The notes under the pieces are model-generated. The model was not told the DNA's origin, made no database searches, and saw only the letters and a program-made list of their open reading frames with translations. A DNA stretch of 64,000 bases from NCBI GenBank assembly GCA_963739235.1, contig CAVTZY010000033.1, forward strand, positions 1 to 64,000. Direction: 5' to 3'. Origin of the DNA: JAFNAG01 sp963739235 (GTDB taxonomy: Bacteria > Acidobacteriota > UBA6911). Positions 17,826 to 27,315 of this stretch are shown here, one piece after another. Within the stretch, counting starts at the first letter, position 1. The number at the start of each line of letters is the position of its first letter. The translations under genes and the position numbers were made by a program.

Positions 17826-19001
17826 CTACCTGGTGCTGAATCTGTAGATGATGGTGTTTTTGTAGGTCTCGCCCGGCTTCAGCACGGTCGATGGGAATTT
17901 CGGCTTGTTGGGCGAATCGGGATAATGCTGCGGCTCCATGCAGAAGCCGTTGCGGAACTGGTACACCCAGCCGCCTTTGCCTTTGAGCGAGCCGTCGAGG
18001 AAATTTCCGGAGTAGAACTGCAGCGCCGGCTCGGTGGAGAGCACTTCCAGAACCCGTCCGCTGGTCGGTTCATAGACGCGCGCCATGAGCGCGAGTTCCC
18101 CCGCATTCTTGTTGATGACCCAGTTGTGATCGTAACCCTTGCCGAACTTGAGTTGCTCGTCATTCTGACCGATGCGGGCGCCGATCGCGGTGGGCGCGTT
18201 GAAATCAAACGGCGTGCCTTTCACCGGACGCAACTCGCCGGTCGGAATCAGGCCGCTGTCCACCGGCGTCGTCTTGTCGGAGTTGATCATCACCTCGTGG
18301 CCCAGGATATCCCCCTTGCCCGCGAGGTTGAAGTAGGAGTGGTGCGTCAGATTCGCCACCGTTTCCTTGTCGGTGGTCGCGGTGAAATCAACCTTCAATC
18401 CATTGTCATTCGTAAGGGTGTAAACCGCTTTGATGTCGAGGTTGCCCGGATAGCCTTCTTCGCCGTCCTTGCTCAGATAGTGGAGTTCCAAAGCCGGTTC
18501 CTCTCCCGGCAGCGACCGGGCTTCCCACACAACCTTGTCGTACCCTTTGACGCCGCCGTGCAGGTGATTGACGCCATTGTTGGCTGCAAGTTTGTATTCC
18601 TTGCTTCCCAGCGAGAACCTGGCTTTGCCGATGCGGTTTCCATACCGACCGATTAAAGCGCCGAAGTAAGGATTGCTCTTGGCATATTCGGGGCTGAGAT
18701 AGCCGTCCAGCGTGTCAAATCCCAGGACCACATCACCCAACTGGCCGGTGCGGTCAGGGACTTTCAGCGCGACGACAATCCCGCCGTAATTGGTAATTTT
18801 GGCCTCCATTCCTTTTGTGTTGCGCAGTGTGTAGAGTTCCACCGGAGTACCCTCCTTTGTGCCGAATGATTCTTTGGTGATGCTGCTTGCGGGCTGAGGC
18901 TGAGATTGAGGTGGTGGTGGCGGCGGCGCAGAAGTGCAGGCGGCCAGGCAGGCTATGCAGACGGCGACGACGAAAATCGTCCAAAATTTTGGCTTTTTCA
19001 T
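17826..19001 (-). CDS. galM: Aldose 1-epimerase, lipoprotein form
   Basis: A 391-residue mutarotase-fold protein. The N-terminus is a lipoprotein signal with lipobox LAAC (Cys22), followed by a proline-rich linker, so the enzyme is probably anchored in the periplasm. Family motifs are present: NGVNHLHGG, the catalytic His in HHSYFNLAG, and the C-terminal LQFYSGNFLDG that precedes the catalytic Glu region. It interconverts alpha and beta anomers of free aldoses, here presumably before uptake or isomerisation. It lies 25 bp downstream of araD on the same strand and is the last gene of the pentose cluster. Confidence 0.92.
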   Translation of the reverse strand: MKKPKFWTIFVVAVCIACLAACTSAPPPPPPQSQPQPASSITKESFGTKEGTPVELYTLRNTKGMEAKITNYGGIVVALKVPDRTGQLGDVVLGFDTLDGYLSPEYAKSNPYFGALIGRYGNRIGKARFSLGSKEYKLAANNGVNHLHGGVKGYDKVVWEARSLPGEEPALELHYLSKDGEEGYPGNLDIKAVYTLTNDNGLKVDFTATTDKETVANLTHHSYFNLAGKGDILGHEVMINSDKTTPVDSGLIPTGELRPVKGTPFDFNAPTAIGARIGQNDEQLKFGKGYDHNWVINKNAGELALMARVYEPTSGRVLEVLSTEPALQFYSGNFLDGSLKGKGGWVYQFRNGFCMEPQHYPDSPNKPKFPSTVLKPGETYKNTIIYRFSTR

Positions 19002-19026
19002 GGTTTGGCTCTGTTGGATAGCTGGG

Positions 19027-19761
19027 TTATTTTACATGTTTGGTTGTTTTGACCATCGAATGCGATTTGTTCTTCTGGCCGTAGTAAGCGTCGCGGCCGT
19101 GCTTCCGGAGAAAATGCTTGTCGAGCAGCGCGCGCTGCATCGGTTTGATCGCGGGCCGGAGACGCAGGGTCTCACTTGCCAGCAACGCAGTATGCTCCAA
19201 AATGACTGCGTGGTGAACCGCGTGCTCGATGGAGTCGCCCCAGGCAAATGGACCATGACCGGCGACCAGCACTGCGGGAAAGGCCAGCGGATCGAGTTGC
19301 GCGAAGCGCTCCACGATCACGTGACCGGTATTCGCTTCGTAATCCGCACGGATCTCCCCGGTTTTCATCAGACGAGTGCAGGGGACAGGACCGTACCAGT
19401 AGTCTGCATGAGTTGTGCCCAGCGCCGGAATTTCACGGCGCGCCTGCGCCCACGCAGTTGCGTAAAGGCTGTGCGTATGCACAATGCCGGCGATGTCTTT
19501 AAACGCGCGGTAGAGAACCACGTGGGTGGGAGTATCGGAACTGGGATTGAGATCGCCTTCGACGACTTTGCCGGTCTCCAGTGACACCACAACCATGTGC
19601 TCAGGCTTCATCCTCTCGTAGGAAACACCCGACGGTTTGATGACGATATTCCCGCTCGCACGGTCCAAGGCACTGGCATTCCCAAAAGTCTGTACCACCA
19701 GTCCCGCCTGAACCAGCTTTAAATTAGCTGCGCACACCCGCTTCTTGAGTTCATCAACCAT
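19027..19761 (-). CDS. araD: L-ribulose-5-phosphate 4-epimerase
   Basis: A 244-residue class II aldolase-fold protein. It has the substrate loop TFGNASALDRASGNIVIKPS, the zinc ligands in IVHTHSLYAT, and a third His in VLVAGHGPFAWG. It converts L-ribulose 5-phosphate to D-xylulose 5-phosphate, feeding the pentose phosphate pathway. It is separated from araB by about 530 bp of repeat DNA, unusual in an otherwise tight operon, and is followed closely by galM. The best reading is AraD rather than L-fuculose-phosphate aldolase, given the HTHS context, the length and the neighbouring ribulokinase. Confidence 0.93.
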   Translation of the reverse strand: MVDELKKRVCAANLKLVQAGLVVQTFGNASALDRASGNIVIKPSGVSYERMKPEHMVVVSLETGKVVEGDLNPSSDTPTHVVLYRAFKDIAGIVHTHSLYATAWAQARREIPALGTTHADYWYGPVPCTRLMKTGEIRADYEANTGHVIVERFAQLDPLAFPAVLVAGHGPFAWGDSIEHAVHHAVILEHTALLASETLRLRPAIKPMQRALLDKHFLRKHGRDAYYGQKNKSHSMVKTTKHVK

Positions 19762-19867
19762 AGTCTCTCAAATCGCGAAGCGCTCCAGACTCGGCTGAGT
19801 CGGCGCACTATGTATCGTTGTCGCTACCCCGGATCCTTGCCCGCTGAGCCAGAATCTTCAATTCTCA

Positions 19868-20250
19868 ACGAAGTCCCCCATGCGCCGGGGCGCACCCAGT
19901 GACGCATGAAAATGTTGCGCTCTCGCCGCAGGTTTCCTGTGCCGCCCTTTCAGGGCTCTTACCGCTCGATGCCGGCTTCCCAGGGCTCACGCCCTGGGCT
20001 CTGCTGCTCCACCCCTTCGGGGTTTTCAAGGTCGTGCAATGCTTAGCCCTGAAAGGGCGGGACAGCAAAGCCCAGGGCGTGAGCCCTGGGTAGAGAACCG
20101 GAGATCTCAAGCCCTGAAAGGGCGACACAGAAACACACAAGTGGTTCGGCGCCGCAATCGGTTCTATTTTCGAAGCAGAGGTCGCTGAGGACGCTGAGAA
20201 AATGCCGGCCTCAAAGACATCCGATCTCTGGAGCCTCTGCTCTGAGAGTA
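19868..20250. repeat. Composite repeat, minus-strand copy
   Basis: This block fills the araD-araB gap. Read on the minus strand it contains the GCAGAGG stem, TTCGAAAATAGAAC, ACCACTTG, several GCCCTTTCAGGGC and CCCAGGGCGTGAGCCCTGGG palindromes, GAGAGCGCAACATTTTCATG and the 35-bp motif ending GGCGCATGGGGGACTTCG. Nearly the same sequence occurs on the plus strand at 33000-33240. No gene is supported in it. Confidence 0.85.
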
Positions 20251-20289
20251 TGGATTCAACGGTGATCTGGTGCGTGCTTCGTGGTTCTC

Positions 20290-21967
20290 CTATTTTCGTA
20301 CTCGGTTTCTGATGTCGAGCAGTTGTTTCATGAACATCGTGAAGGTTGCCGCTCCACTCCCTGGTGCCGAAGGCGTCGTGCAGCCGCCGGTACAGGGCGT
20401 ACAGCTCACGATAGGTCCTATGCGCATTCGGGTTAGGCTTGAAGACACGCGGCTTGAGCCCGGTCATGGCCTTTTGCGCAGCATGATAATCCGGATAGGC
20501 TCCGGCCACGACGGCGCCGGCAATGGCTGCACCGAGCGCGCAGGTTTGAGCCGAGCGCGATATCTTCATGGGTCGACCGGTCACGTCGGCATAGATCTGC
20601 ATAACGAGCGGATTCTTCTCCGCAATGCCGCCGCAGTTGACGATCTGTTCCACCTTTACGCCGTACTCTTCGAAGCGGTTGATAATCGTAAGAGCGCCGA
20701 ATGCGGTCGCCTCGATCAGGGCCCGATAGATCTCAGCGGGAGTAGTGTAGAGGGTCTGCCCGAGGAGCAGGCCGGTGAGCCGCTGATCGACAAGAATGGT
20801 CCGATTGCCGTTATTCCAATCCAAGGCCAGCAGGCCTGACTCGCCGGGAGCCAGATGGGTTGTCGCCGCCGAAAGCATCTCATGGGAACCGGCCTTGCGT
20901 CCGCCCGGCTGCATGTAGTTTACAAACCAGTTGAAGATATCCCCCACCGCGGATTGACCCGCTTCGAGGCCGTAGTATCCCGGCAGGATGCTGCCGTCGA
21001 CGATGCCGCACAAACCGGGGATGTCGGCCAGATCCTGTTCTATGGGAACAACCATCATGTCGCACGTGCTGGTTCCGATGATCTTCACCAGCGTGCCCGG
21101 AGCGATGCCGGCGCCGATCCCTCCCAGGTGTGCATCAAATGCGCCCACCGCCACTGGAATGCCCGCCGGCAGCCCGGTGCGCTGGGCCCATTCTTCGGTC
21201 AGGCCGCCGACAGCGTGGTCAACCGCACACACCTGCCTTGGCAGGCGCGCGCGCAATTCTCCAAGCTTGGGATCAAGCTGCGCCAGAAACTCGGCATCCG
21301 GATATCCGCCCCAGGCGCGATTGAACATAGCCTTGTGACCGGCGGCGCAGACACCGGCGGTCAGCTTGTCGAGGGCTTCTGTCCCCGTCAGCATCGCCGG
21401 CACCCAGTCGGCACATTCGACCCAGCTATGGGCAGCTTCGAAAACCTCGGGGCTGGTTCTCAGGCAGTGAAGGATTTTGCTGAAATACCACTCGCTGCTG
21501 TAAGTAGAGCCGCACTTGGCAAGATAGTGGGGCCGGACTTGCCTCGCCAGCGCCGTGATTTCAGCGGCTTCCGCCACTCCCGTGTGATCTTTCCACAGCC
21601 ATGCCATGGCAGCGGGATGATTGGCAAACTTCTTCTGGAACGCGAGCGGCCGGCCATCTTGATCAACGGGCAGCGGCGTGCTCCCCGTCGAGTCGACACC
21701 TATGCCGATAACCTGCTCAGGTCTGAAACCGCGGACGGTCTTGGCGGCATGCGCGATGGCCTTGCGGATGGTTACCTGCGCGCCTTTGGCATAGTCCGCT
21801 GGGTGCTGCCGGGCGAGGTTCGGATCGCGAGCAAGGATCACGCCGGCTTCCCCGTGCTCGTAGCCCCAAACTGAGGTGGCAATCTCACGACCGTTGGCGA
21901 CGTTGACAAGAAGTGTGCGCACCGAATTGGTGCCGTAGTCTAAACCGATGACGTATCTTGGGCTCAT
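20290..21967 (-). pseudogene. araB: Ribulokinase with +1 frameshift near its end
   Basis: An FGGY-family kinase: N-terminal phosphate-binding DYGTNSVRTLLVN, then GVDSTGSTPLPVD, GAFDAHLGGIGAG and NCGGIAEKNPLVMQIYADV. It phosphorylates L-ribulose with ATP. The expected C-terminus (MKQLLDIRNRVRK, then TAG at 20290) is present but in another frame. One extra base at 20332, just after the codons for LHDV, shifts reading so that the frame runs to 19865 through repeat DNA, adding about 150 repeat-derived residues. Without that base the protein is 558 residues, the normal AraB length. It may be a sequencing insertion or a real lesion. Only the last 13 residues are lost, so activity could survive. Confidence 0.9.
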
Positions 21968-21987
21968 AGTATTTGCACATTTACGGG

Positions 21988-23097
21988 TTAAGTTTCGTTA
22001 TCAATGATGACCTTAATGACATTGTCCTTGTATCCGGCGTTGAGTCGAAAGGCCTCTGCCGCATGCCTCAATGAAAATCGATGGCTGATAAGGCCCAGCA
22101 CATCCACCAGGTTACGCTGCACCAGATGCATTGCGCGCGGATAGGCATGCTTCATGCGGCGGCTCATGACAAGAGTGAGCCCTTTGCGACGCGCCGTGGC
22201 ATGCATCAACGCCAGGCGATCATCCGAGGGAATGCCCACCAGAACCACGCGCGCGCCCGGCCGCGCGATCTCGGCGGCTTGTGCAATGGAATCGCCGCCC
22301 CACGCCGCCTCGATGACTACATCCGCACCCAGGCCGCCGGTCTGTTCCAGGACGCGCCGGGTCACATCCTCTGTTGCGCAGTTGCACGGAATGCCTCCAT
22401 ATTTCTGCGCCAGCGCCAGCCGCCAGGGAAACTTGTCGGAGATAAAAACCGGGTCGGCCCCGGCGAGCTTAGCTACCTGCAGAACCAGAAGCCCGATAGG
22501 CCCTGCGCCCAGAATGGTCACATTGGTGGCCACACGGATGTGCGCCAGGTCTATGGCGTGGATAGCGACTCCCAGCGGCTCCAGCAGAGCCGCAGAGTCG
22601 TTATCCATGGATGCCGGTACCGGAAAGCAACTGCGCGCCGGCATGTGCATCCACACGCACAACGAACCGCCGTCGGGATAGTTGCCGCAGAAGCGGAGCC
22701 GGCGGCAGAGGTTCGGGTGGCCTTCCTGGCAGAGCTCACATTGACCGCAGGGCTGAGCCGGATCGACGGCAACGCGCATGCCTGGAATGATGGGCTGAAA
22801 ATGTCCGTCGAGCGAACCGGGACCACAGTCTTCTACCACGCCGGAGAACTCGTGGCCGAGAACGAGCGGGCCCTGGATGCTGGTATCCCCGATGCGGGCA
22901 TCGGCGTAGGAGTGCAGGTCGCTGCCGCACAATCCCGTGACCGAAACCCGCAGAAGCACCCGGCCGGGTCCCGGTGGCCCGGGATGAGGCACCTCATCAA
23001 TCCGCAGGTCCAATGGCCCATGCAGGCGCGCTGCAAGCATGCGATCGGGATACGATGTGCCCTGCTCTCGCACCATCAAACCCAAACCGCGAAACAC
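21988..23097 (-). CDS. Zinc-dependent medium-chain dehydrogenase
   Basis: A sorbitol/threonine dehydrogenase-type MDR protein. Catalytic zinc site: CGSDLH and GHEFSG. Structural zinc: the four Cys of CGQCELCQEGHPNLC. NAD-binding site: LGAGPIGLLVLQVAK. It oxidises a polyol or sugar to the ketone, and inside a pentose cluster an arabinitol, xylitol or arabinose-type substrate is plausible. The annotated first codon falls in a repeat-like TTTCGTGTGTTTCGCGG. The internal Met at 23076 or at 23040 (MLAARLHGPLDLRIDEV) is more likely the start. Its stop lies 20 bp from the araB start. Confidence 0.88.
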   Translation of the reverse strand: MFRGLGLMVREQGTSYPDRMLAARLHGPLDLRIDEVPHPGPPGPGRVLLRVSVTGLCGSDLHSYADARIGDTSIQGPLVLGHEFSGVVEDCGPGSLDGHFQPIIPGMRVAVDPAQPCGQCELCQEGHPNLCRRLRFCGNYPDGGSLCVWMHMPARSCFPVPASMDNDSAALLEPLGVAIHAIDLAHIRVATNVTILGAGPIGLLVLQVAKLAGADPVFISDKFPWRLALAQKYGGIPCNCATEDVTRRVLEQTGGLGADVVIEAAWGGDSIAQAAEIARPGARVVLVGIPSDDRLALMHATARRKGLTLVMSRRMKHAYPRAMHLVQRNLVDVLGLISHRFSLRHAAEAFRLNAGYKDNVIKVIIDNET

Positions 23098-23166
23098 ACG
23101 AAAAGGTCGCAGCTCCCTGATCTGCTGTGCATGGTTTCCGTGTATCTCGTGCTTTCCTCTTTTGCC

Positions 23167-24582
23167 TTATACGTGGTGGTAGACGTCCCAGCCCAAATAT
23201 TTGCCCAACGCTTCCTTCACACCTGCGGCCACCTGCGTGGGATTAACGGCCACATGGTGCTCGAAGCCATTCTCGCAGATGTGAGCCAGCAGCGCCTGGA
23301 ACCTGGGAATGCGCACAACGCCATATCCGCCGAACGTCTCGAGCGGATCGTCCGTCAACTCGCCCTCGCCAATATAAGCGCAGATCTTGCCCGCAGCGTC
23401 GTCGGTGCTGGCACGCAGGTAGGTAAACGGCGCAGCTTTGACCCTTCCTACAATGGTGCCAAAGGTATTTTCCGCACCCACCGTGCCCGCAATAATCGCC
23501 TGATAATCCATCACCGGCTTTTTCTTGCCGATGGTAACGAACACATCTTTGGGCAGGTTGCTGCAATGGAAAATCACGCCCTTGTCAGGATCTTCGCCAT
23601 AGTTGTTGTTCCAATCCACGAGCGCGCTGGGCTTGCCGCTCCCCTGGGCCAGGGCGACCATCGCAATGGTCCCCATGATATCCGTTTCGCATGCGCTGCA
23701 CAGAAGCGAGTTGCTCATCATGCTCATCAGTGTGCAGGGAACCACACCGAAGAACTCCTCCATCGCAGTCCAGCACTGGACAGCAGTTGCGCCCAGCCGG
23801 GTCTGTTTCATCCAGTTGTCGACGGCGACGCCGAATTTCGCCATCTTGAGCAGAGCGGCCGGCGGCACATGACTGGTGCTGACATAATCCTGGATCGCCT
23901 TGAGCTTGGCCGCGACCGGCGCGTCGTCGTCCTTCATCTTGCCGACCCACCCGAACAGTTCAAACAGATCGAGCGTTTCGACGCTGATGCCGGAATGTTC
24001 GAGCAGCTTCTCGCTGTAACGCACAGTGTTGAAAGCCGTGGGGCGCGCGCCCAAGGCGCCGATGCGCAGGTTCCGCAGGCCTTTCATCACCCGGCAGGTC
24101 ACGACGAAATCCGCGAGGTCCTGCACGAAACTCGGGTGATCCGGATTGACCGTGTGCAGACGGGTGAGCGTGTATGGGATATTATACTGCCGCAGGTTGT
24201 TGCACACCGACATCTTGCCGCAGAAACTGTCGCGGCGGTCCTGAATGGTCATGCGCTTCGGAGCGTCGTTGAAGGCCTGAATCAGCACCGGGACCTTCAG
24301 TCCCGACCAGCGGATGGCATTGGCTACGCCTCGTTCATCGCCGAAATTGGGGAGCGTTACCAGTATGCCGTCGATCTGGTCGGTATTTTGTCTGAACAGA
24401 TCCGCGCATTTTTGCGCATCGTCCAGCGATTCCACCGAGCCGAATTTGGTCGCACTCACCGGCAGGATGACCGCGCCAATGCCATGCTTTTCAAGAGCCT
24501 GCAATATCTCCTTGCGCCCCGAGTCGCACAGGCGGTCAGGAAAAAAGCCACGGTTGCCCACGATAATTCCTAAAGTTGTCAT
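23167..24582 (-). CDS. L-fucose/L-arabinose isomerase-like enzyme
   Basis: A 471-residue protein of the fucose-isomerase superfamily rather than the classical AraA family. It opens MTTLGIIVGNRGFFPDRL and has the sugar-binding region MKGLRNLRIGALGARPTAFN. The C-terminal part carries DWNNNYGEDPDKG and FHCSNLP, the metal and substrate loop typical of this group. Placed between the ROK regulator and AraB/AraD, with no AraA in the cluster, it most likely isomerises L-arabinose (or a related aldopentose) to the ketose that AraB phosphorylates. The exact substrate is inference. The 70-bp gap to the dehydrogenase contains a short AAACACACGAAAAGG repeat. Confidence 0.75.
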   Translation of the reverse strand: MTTLGIIVGNRGFFPDRLCDSGRKEILQALEKHGIGAVILPVSATKFGSVESLDDAQKCADLFRQNTDQIDGILVTLPNFGDERGVANAIRWSGLKVPVLIQAFNDAPKRMTIQDRRDSFCGKMSVCNNLRQYNIPYTLTRLHTVNPDHPSFVQDLADFVVTCRVMKGLRNLRIGALGARPTAFNTVRYSEKLLEHSGISVETLDLFELFGWVGKMKDDDAPVAAKLKAIQDYVSTSHVPPAALLKMAKFGVAVDNWMKQTRLGATAVQCWTAMEEFFGVVPCTLMSMMSNSLLCSACETDIMGTIAMVALAQGSGKPSALVDWNNNYGEDPDKGVIFHCSNLPKDVFVTIGKKKPVMDYQAIIAGTVGAENTFGTIVGRVKAAPFTYLRASTDDAAGKICAYIGEGELTDDPLETFGGYGVVRIPRFQALLAHICENGFEHHVAVNPTQVAAGVKEALGKYLGWDVYHHV

Positions 24583-24601
24583 GGTGATTATTCTCTTATG
24601 A

Positions 24602-25846
24602 TTACTCGTTATAGCTCAGCCAGCCGCGGAAAGCCCGATTCGGCGCCAAGGCGGTTGGCGACGCCTCTTCCATCCGGTTGTTCTTTTCCATCGGCAGCGC
24701 CAGCCGGTCAATCCCTATCGCCACCAAACCCGCGGCACGGCGCCGCGGCGCAGTTTCGATTACCAGTTCGCCGAAGCGTGCCCACATCGCTCCTCTCAAA
24801 ATAGCCAGGGAGAGGTACTCCATCACGCCAGGCGCCAGCTCCGTCAGAATGCCGGTGATGATGACGCGCCGGAGCCCCGTGACATTGAGCGCGCCCGCAA
24901 TCACATCGGCGGTCGCGTCAAGCGTTTCCGCCAGCCACCTTGGAACGCCGCGGGCTGCGACGGCTTCCGTCAGGGATTCCCAGGTATTTCGGGCGCCGCG
25001 GCAGGCAGCGGCAAAGCTCTGAAGCAGTCCGCGCTTGGACACGAGAGTTTCGATGCAGCCGACTGCACCGCAGCCGCACTTGCGCCGATTGCCGAGCACG
25101 GGAGTGTGCCCCAGTTCGCCGCTGAGCGGCAGGGGGCTGGTGTAGAGCTTTCCGGATACAATTGCGGCCCCGCCGACGCCCTCGCCGAAATCCACCAGCA
25201 GGAAATCCTCTTCGTTGGCATCGACGCTCTGGTGGCCCAACGCGAGCGCGCGTTCCTCTTGCACCAATTCCACGGGTGCGGACCAAACCTGCTGGATCAG
25301 GGCGGGAAGCTCGACAGCTTCGGTCCAGTGCAGGTTAGGCGAAAACAGCACACGCGCGCTCGCTTCATCCACAATCCCAGGCACGCTCACCAGCACGCCC
25401 CAGAACTCATGCTGCGGGATCTTTTCGGCCATCGCTTTGAGTTGCCGGACCCATCCCTCCGCCGATGCCGGAGTCTTCGTCTGAACGGTCCAGCGATCCT
25501 CGGGCTCGACGCCCACCGGCAACACAGCGAGATTGGTTTCGCTCACGCCCAACTGAATGGCCAGAAACCGGGGCTGAGTCCGGTTCAGGCGCAAAATTCT
25601 GCCCGGGCGTCCGACCTTCCCCCGGCGATCAGCGGCCCGCGCCCGGAGCAGGGAAGCGGCAGCTACTTCGTCCACCTCCTCCAACAGGCCGAGGCGGAGC
25701 AATTCATCGGCGATCTTCCCTGCCGTCGGCTGACTCAAGCCGAGTGATTTGGCCAGGTCGGCTCGCGAGGCCTGGCCGATGCGCTGTAAGCGCCCCAACA
25801 AGGCGCGCTTATTGATACGTCCCATCTTGGCTGGAATGAGTACCAT
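24602..25846 (-). CDS. ROK-family transcriptional regulator
   Basis: A 414-residue protein with an N-terminal winged helix (residues about 12-65: LLGRLQRIGQASRADLAKSL, LSQPTAGKIADELLRLGLLE) joined to a ROK sugar-kinase fold. The ROK part retains the zinc motif CGCGAVGCIE and the sugar-contacting ELGH, while the nucleotide-binding strands are degenerate (LAIQLGVSETNLAVLPVG). This is the NagC/XylR pattern of a sugar-responsive repressor. It is the first gene of the minus-strand cluster, 19 bp ahead of the isomerase, so it probably represses its own operon and is released by arabinose or a pathway intermediate. Confidence 0.9.
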   Translation of the reverse strand: MVLIPAKMGRINKRALLGRLQRIGQASRADLAKSLGLSQPTAGKIADELLRLGLLEEVDEVAAASLLRARAADRRGKVGRPGRILRLNRTQPRFLAIQLGVSETNLAVLPVGVEPEDRWTVQTKTPASAEGWVRQLKAMAEKIPQHEFWGVLVSVPGIVDEASARVLFSPNLHWTEAVELPALIQQVWSAPVELVQEERALALGHQSVDANEEDFLLVDFGEGVGGAAIVSGKLYTSPLPLSGELGHTPVLGNRRKCGCGAVGCIETLVSKRGLLQSFAAACRGARNTWESLTEAVAARGVPRWLAETLDATADVIAGALNVTGLRRVIITGILTELAPGVMEYLSLAILRGAMWARFGELVIETAPRRRAAGLVAIGIDRLALPMEKNNRMEEASPTALAPNRAFRGWLSYNE

Positions 25847-25849
25847 AGG

Positions 25850-25885
25850 ACTTTATTAATTAACCAAATTATTCCAATTGTCCGA
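25850..25885. promoter_or_regulatory. AT-rich promoter/operator candidate of the pentose operon
   Basis: Immediately upstream of the ROK start lies TTTATTAATTAACCAAATTA, strongly AT-rich in a GC-rich region, with a TTAATTAA palindrome and outer GGAC/GTCC arms. ROK repressors commonly bind AT-rich dyads over their own promoters. The 190 bp beyond it, up to the EmrA-like gene, holds no gene, only an ACACGCGTGTG and TTTCGTGTGTTTCGCG repeat. Confidence 0.35.
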
Positions 25886-26073
25886 GGCCATAATATGGGA
25901 CCCGGAGACGGTTAGCAATCGCGATTTTGATCACCACAATAAATTCATGAATAGGGGACTGACGTGGGGTAGCCGCTGCGGAATTCTGAATCGCCAATTG
26001 CGCAAAACACGCGTGTGCTTTTTCGTGTGTTTCGCGTATTTCGTGGTTTGCCGCTCGCGCGCGCGACCCGGCG

Positions 26074-27315
26074 TTACTTGGTAAATACGGTAGGGGCTAC
26101 CGACATGCCGGGACGCAGCAAATGCTCCGGATCCTGGCCTTTCTCAAAAGCTATTTTCACCGGGATGCGTTGGACGACTTTTACATAGTTGCCAGTGGCA
26201 TTCTCAGGGGGCAGAAGGCTGAAGCGCGCGCCGGTGGCAGCTGCGATACTTTCCACATGGCCTGAGAACTTGCGTGCGAAAGCATCCACAAAGATGTTGA
26301 CCCGCTGACCCGGACGCATATTGCTCAACTGCGTCTCCTTGAAATTGGCGGTAACCCAGATGTCTTCCAGCGGCACCAGCGCGAGCAATGGCTGGCCCAG
26401 TTGCACAATCTGGCCCGGTTCCACGTTCTTTTTGCTGACCACTCCCCCGGTCGGGCTTTTGATCGTCGTATATTGAAAATTGAGGCGGGCCTGCTCTACG
26501 GCAGCCTCGGCGAGCCTGACTTTGGCCTCGGCCGCCACAACTCGAGCCTGCGTAACCGCCACCTGGTCGGGTCCCGTCGTGGTGGAACGCACATCCGCCT
26601 GGGCCTGCTCGACGATCCGTTTTGCCTGCGCCAGGCGCCCCTCGGCCACGGCTACCGACTGCTCCGCTTCCATAATTGCCGCCCGTGCGGCATCCTCGCC
26701 GGCGCGTGCGCCCTCTTCCAGGGCCACCGCGGATTCGTATTGTTGCTGCGAAATCTCGTCCTTGACGATCAATTTCTTCATGCGGTCGAGGTCCTGGCTG
26801 AGCCGAATGCGGTTGGCTGTTACCTCGCGCAGCCGGGCCTGTGCCGTGCTGAGGCGGGCACGCGCGGCTTCCACTTCCCCGGCGGCCGCCACCACCCCGG
26901 CGCGCGCCCGCTCCTCGTTCGCGGTTGCACTCGAAACCTGGCTTGCCGTCGTGGTCGAGACTATGGGAACACCCACGCGAGCGGCCTGCAGAGATGCCCT
27001 GGCATCCGCGAGGTTCGCTTCCTCGCGCGCGAGTGCCACCTGGTAATCCTTGGGATCGATCTGCAGAAGAAGCGTTCCGGCCTCGACGACCTGGTTGTCT
27101 TCGACTTTGACTTCCAGAACCGTACCGCCCACCCGCGATGCGACCGGTACGATGTGGCCGTCGATTTGCGCATCATCCGTCGATTCCTTGTCTTGAAAGT
27201 ACTGCCAGGCGTAATAGGACCCCGCCAACGCCGCACATACGAACAGAATCAGGATTATTTTCACGGCCGGACGGCGGCCCCGGTTATTCGATCCGGCATT
27301 TTTGGAATTTGCCAT
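26074..27315 (-). CDS. EmrA/HlyD-type membrane fusion protein
   Basis: A 413-residue periplasmic adaptor: basic N-terminus, one membrane helix (ILILFVCAALAGSYYAWQYF, about residues 21-40), the lipoyl half-motif DDAQIDGHIVPVASRVGGTV, a long Ala/Glu/Arg coiled-coil hairpin (about 90-235), the second lipoyl half (TGGVVSKKNVEPGQIVQLG) and a beta-barrel tail. Such proteins link an inner-membrane exporter (EmrB-type MFS or ABC) to an outer-membrane channel. No exporter gene is adjacent on either side, so its partner must be elsewhere. It is transcribed divergently from the methyltransferase gene. Confidence 0.88.
   Translation of the reverse strand: MANSKNAGSNNRGRRPAVKIILILFVCAALAGSYYAWQYFQDKESTDDAQIDGHIVPVASRVGGTVLEVKVEDNQVVEAGTLLLQIDPKDYQVALAREEANLADARASLQAARVGVPIVSTTTASQVSSATANEERARAGVVAAAGEVEAARARLSTAQARLREVTANRIRLSQDLDRMKKLIVKDEISQQQYESAVALEEGARAGEDAARAAIMEAEQSVAVAEGRLAQAKRIVEQAQADVRSTTTGPDQVAVTQARVVAAEAKVRLAEAAVEQARLNFQYTTIKSPTGGVVSKKNVEPGQIVQLGQPLLALVPLEDIWVTANFKETQLSNMRPGQRVNIFVDAFARKFSGHVESIAAATGARFSLLPPENATGNYVKVVQRIPVKIAFEKGQDPEHLLRPGMSVAPTVFTK

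Noticed and set aside
19865..20289. Novel C-terminal domain of AraB
   Set aside because: The tail is a translation of the composite repeat that appears in untranslated positions elsewhere, and the native stop lies in the other frame.
22081..24573. 830-codon plus-strand frame opposite the isomerase and dehydrogenase
   Set aside because: It is an antisense shadow of two well-supported minus-strand genes, with His/Arg-rich composition and no domain.
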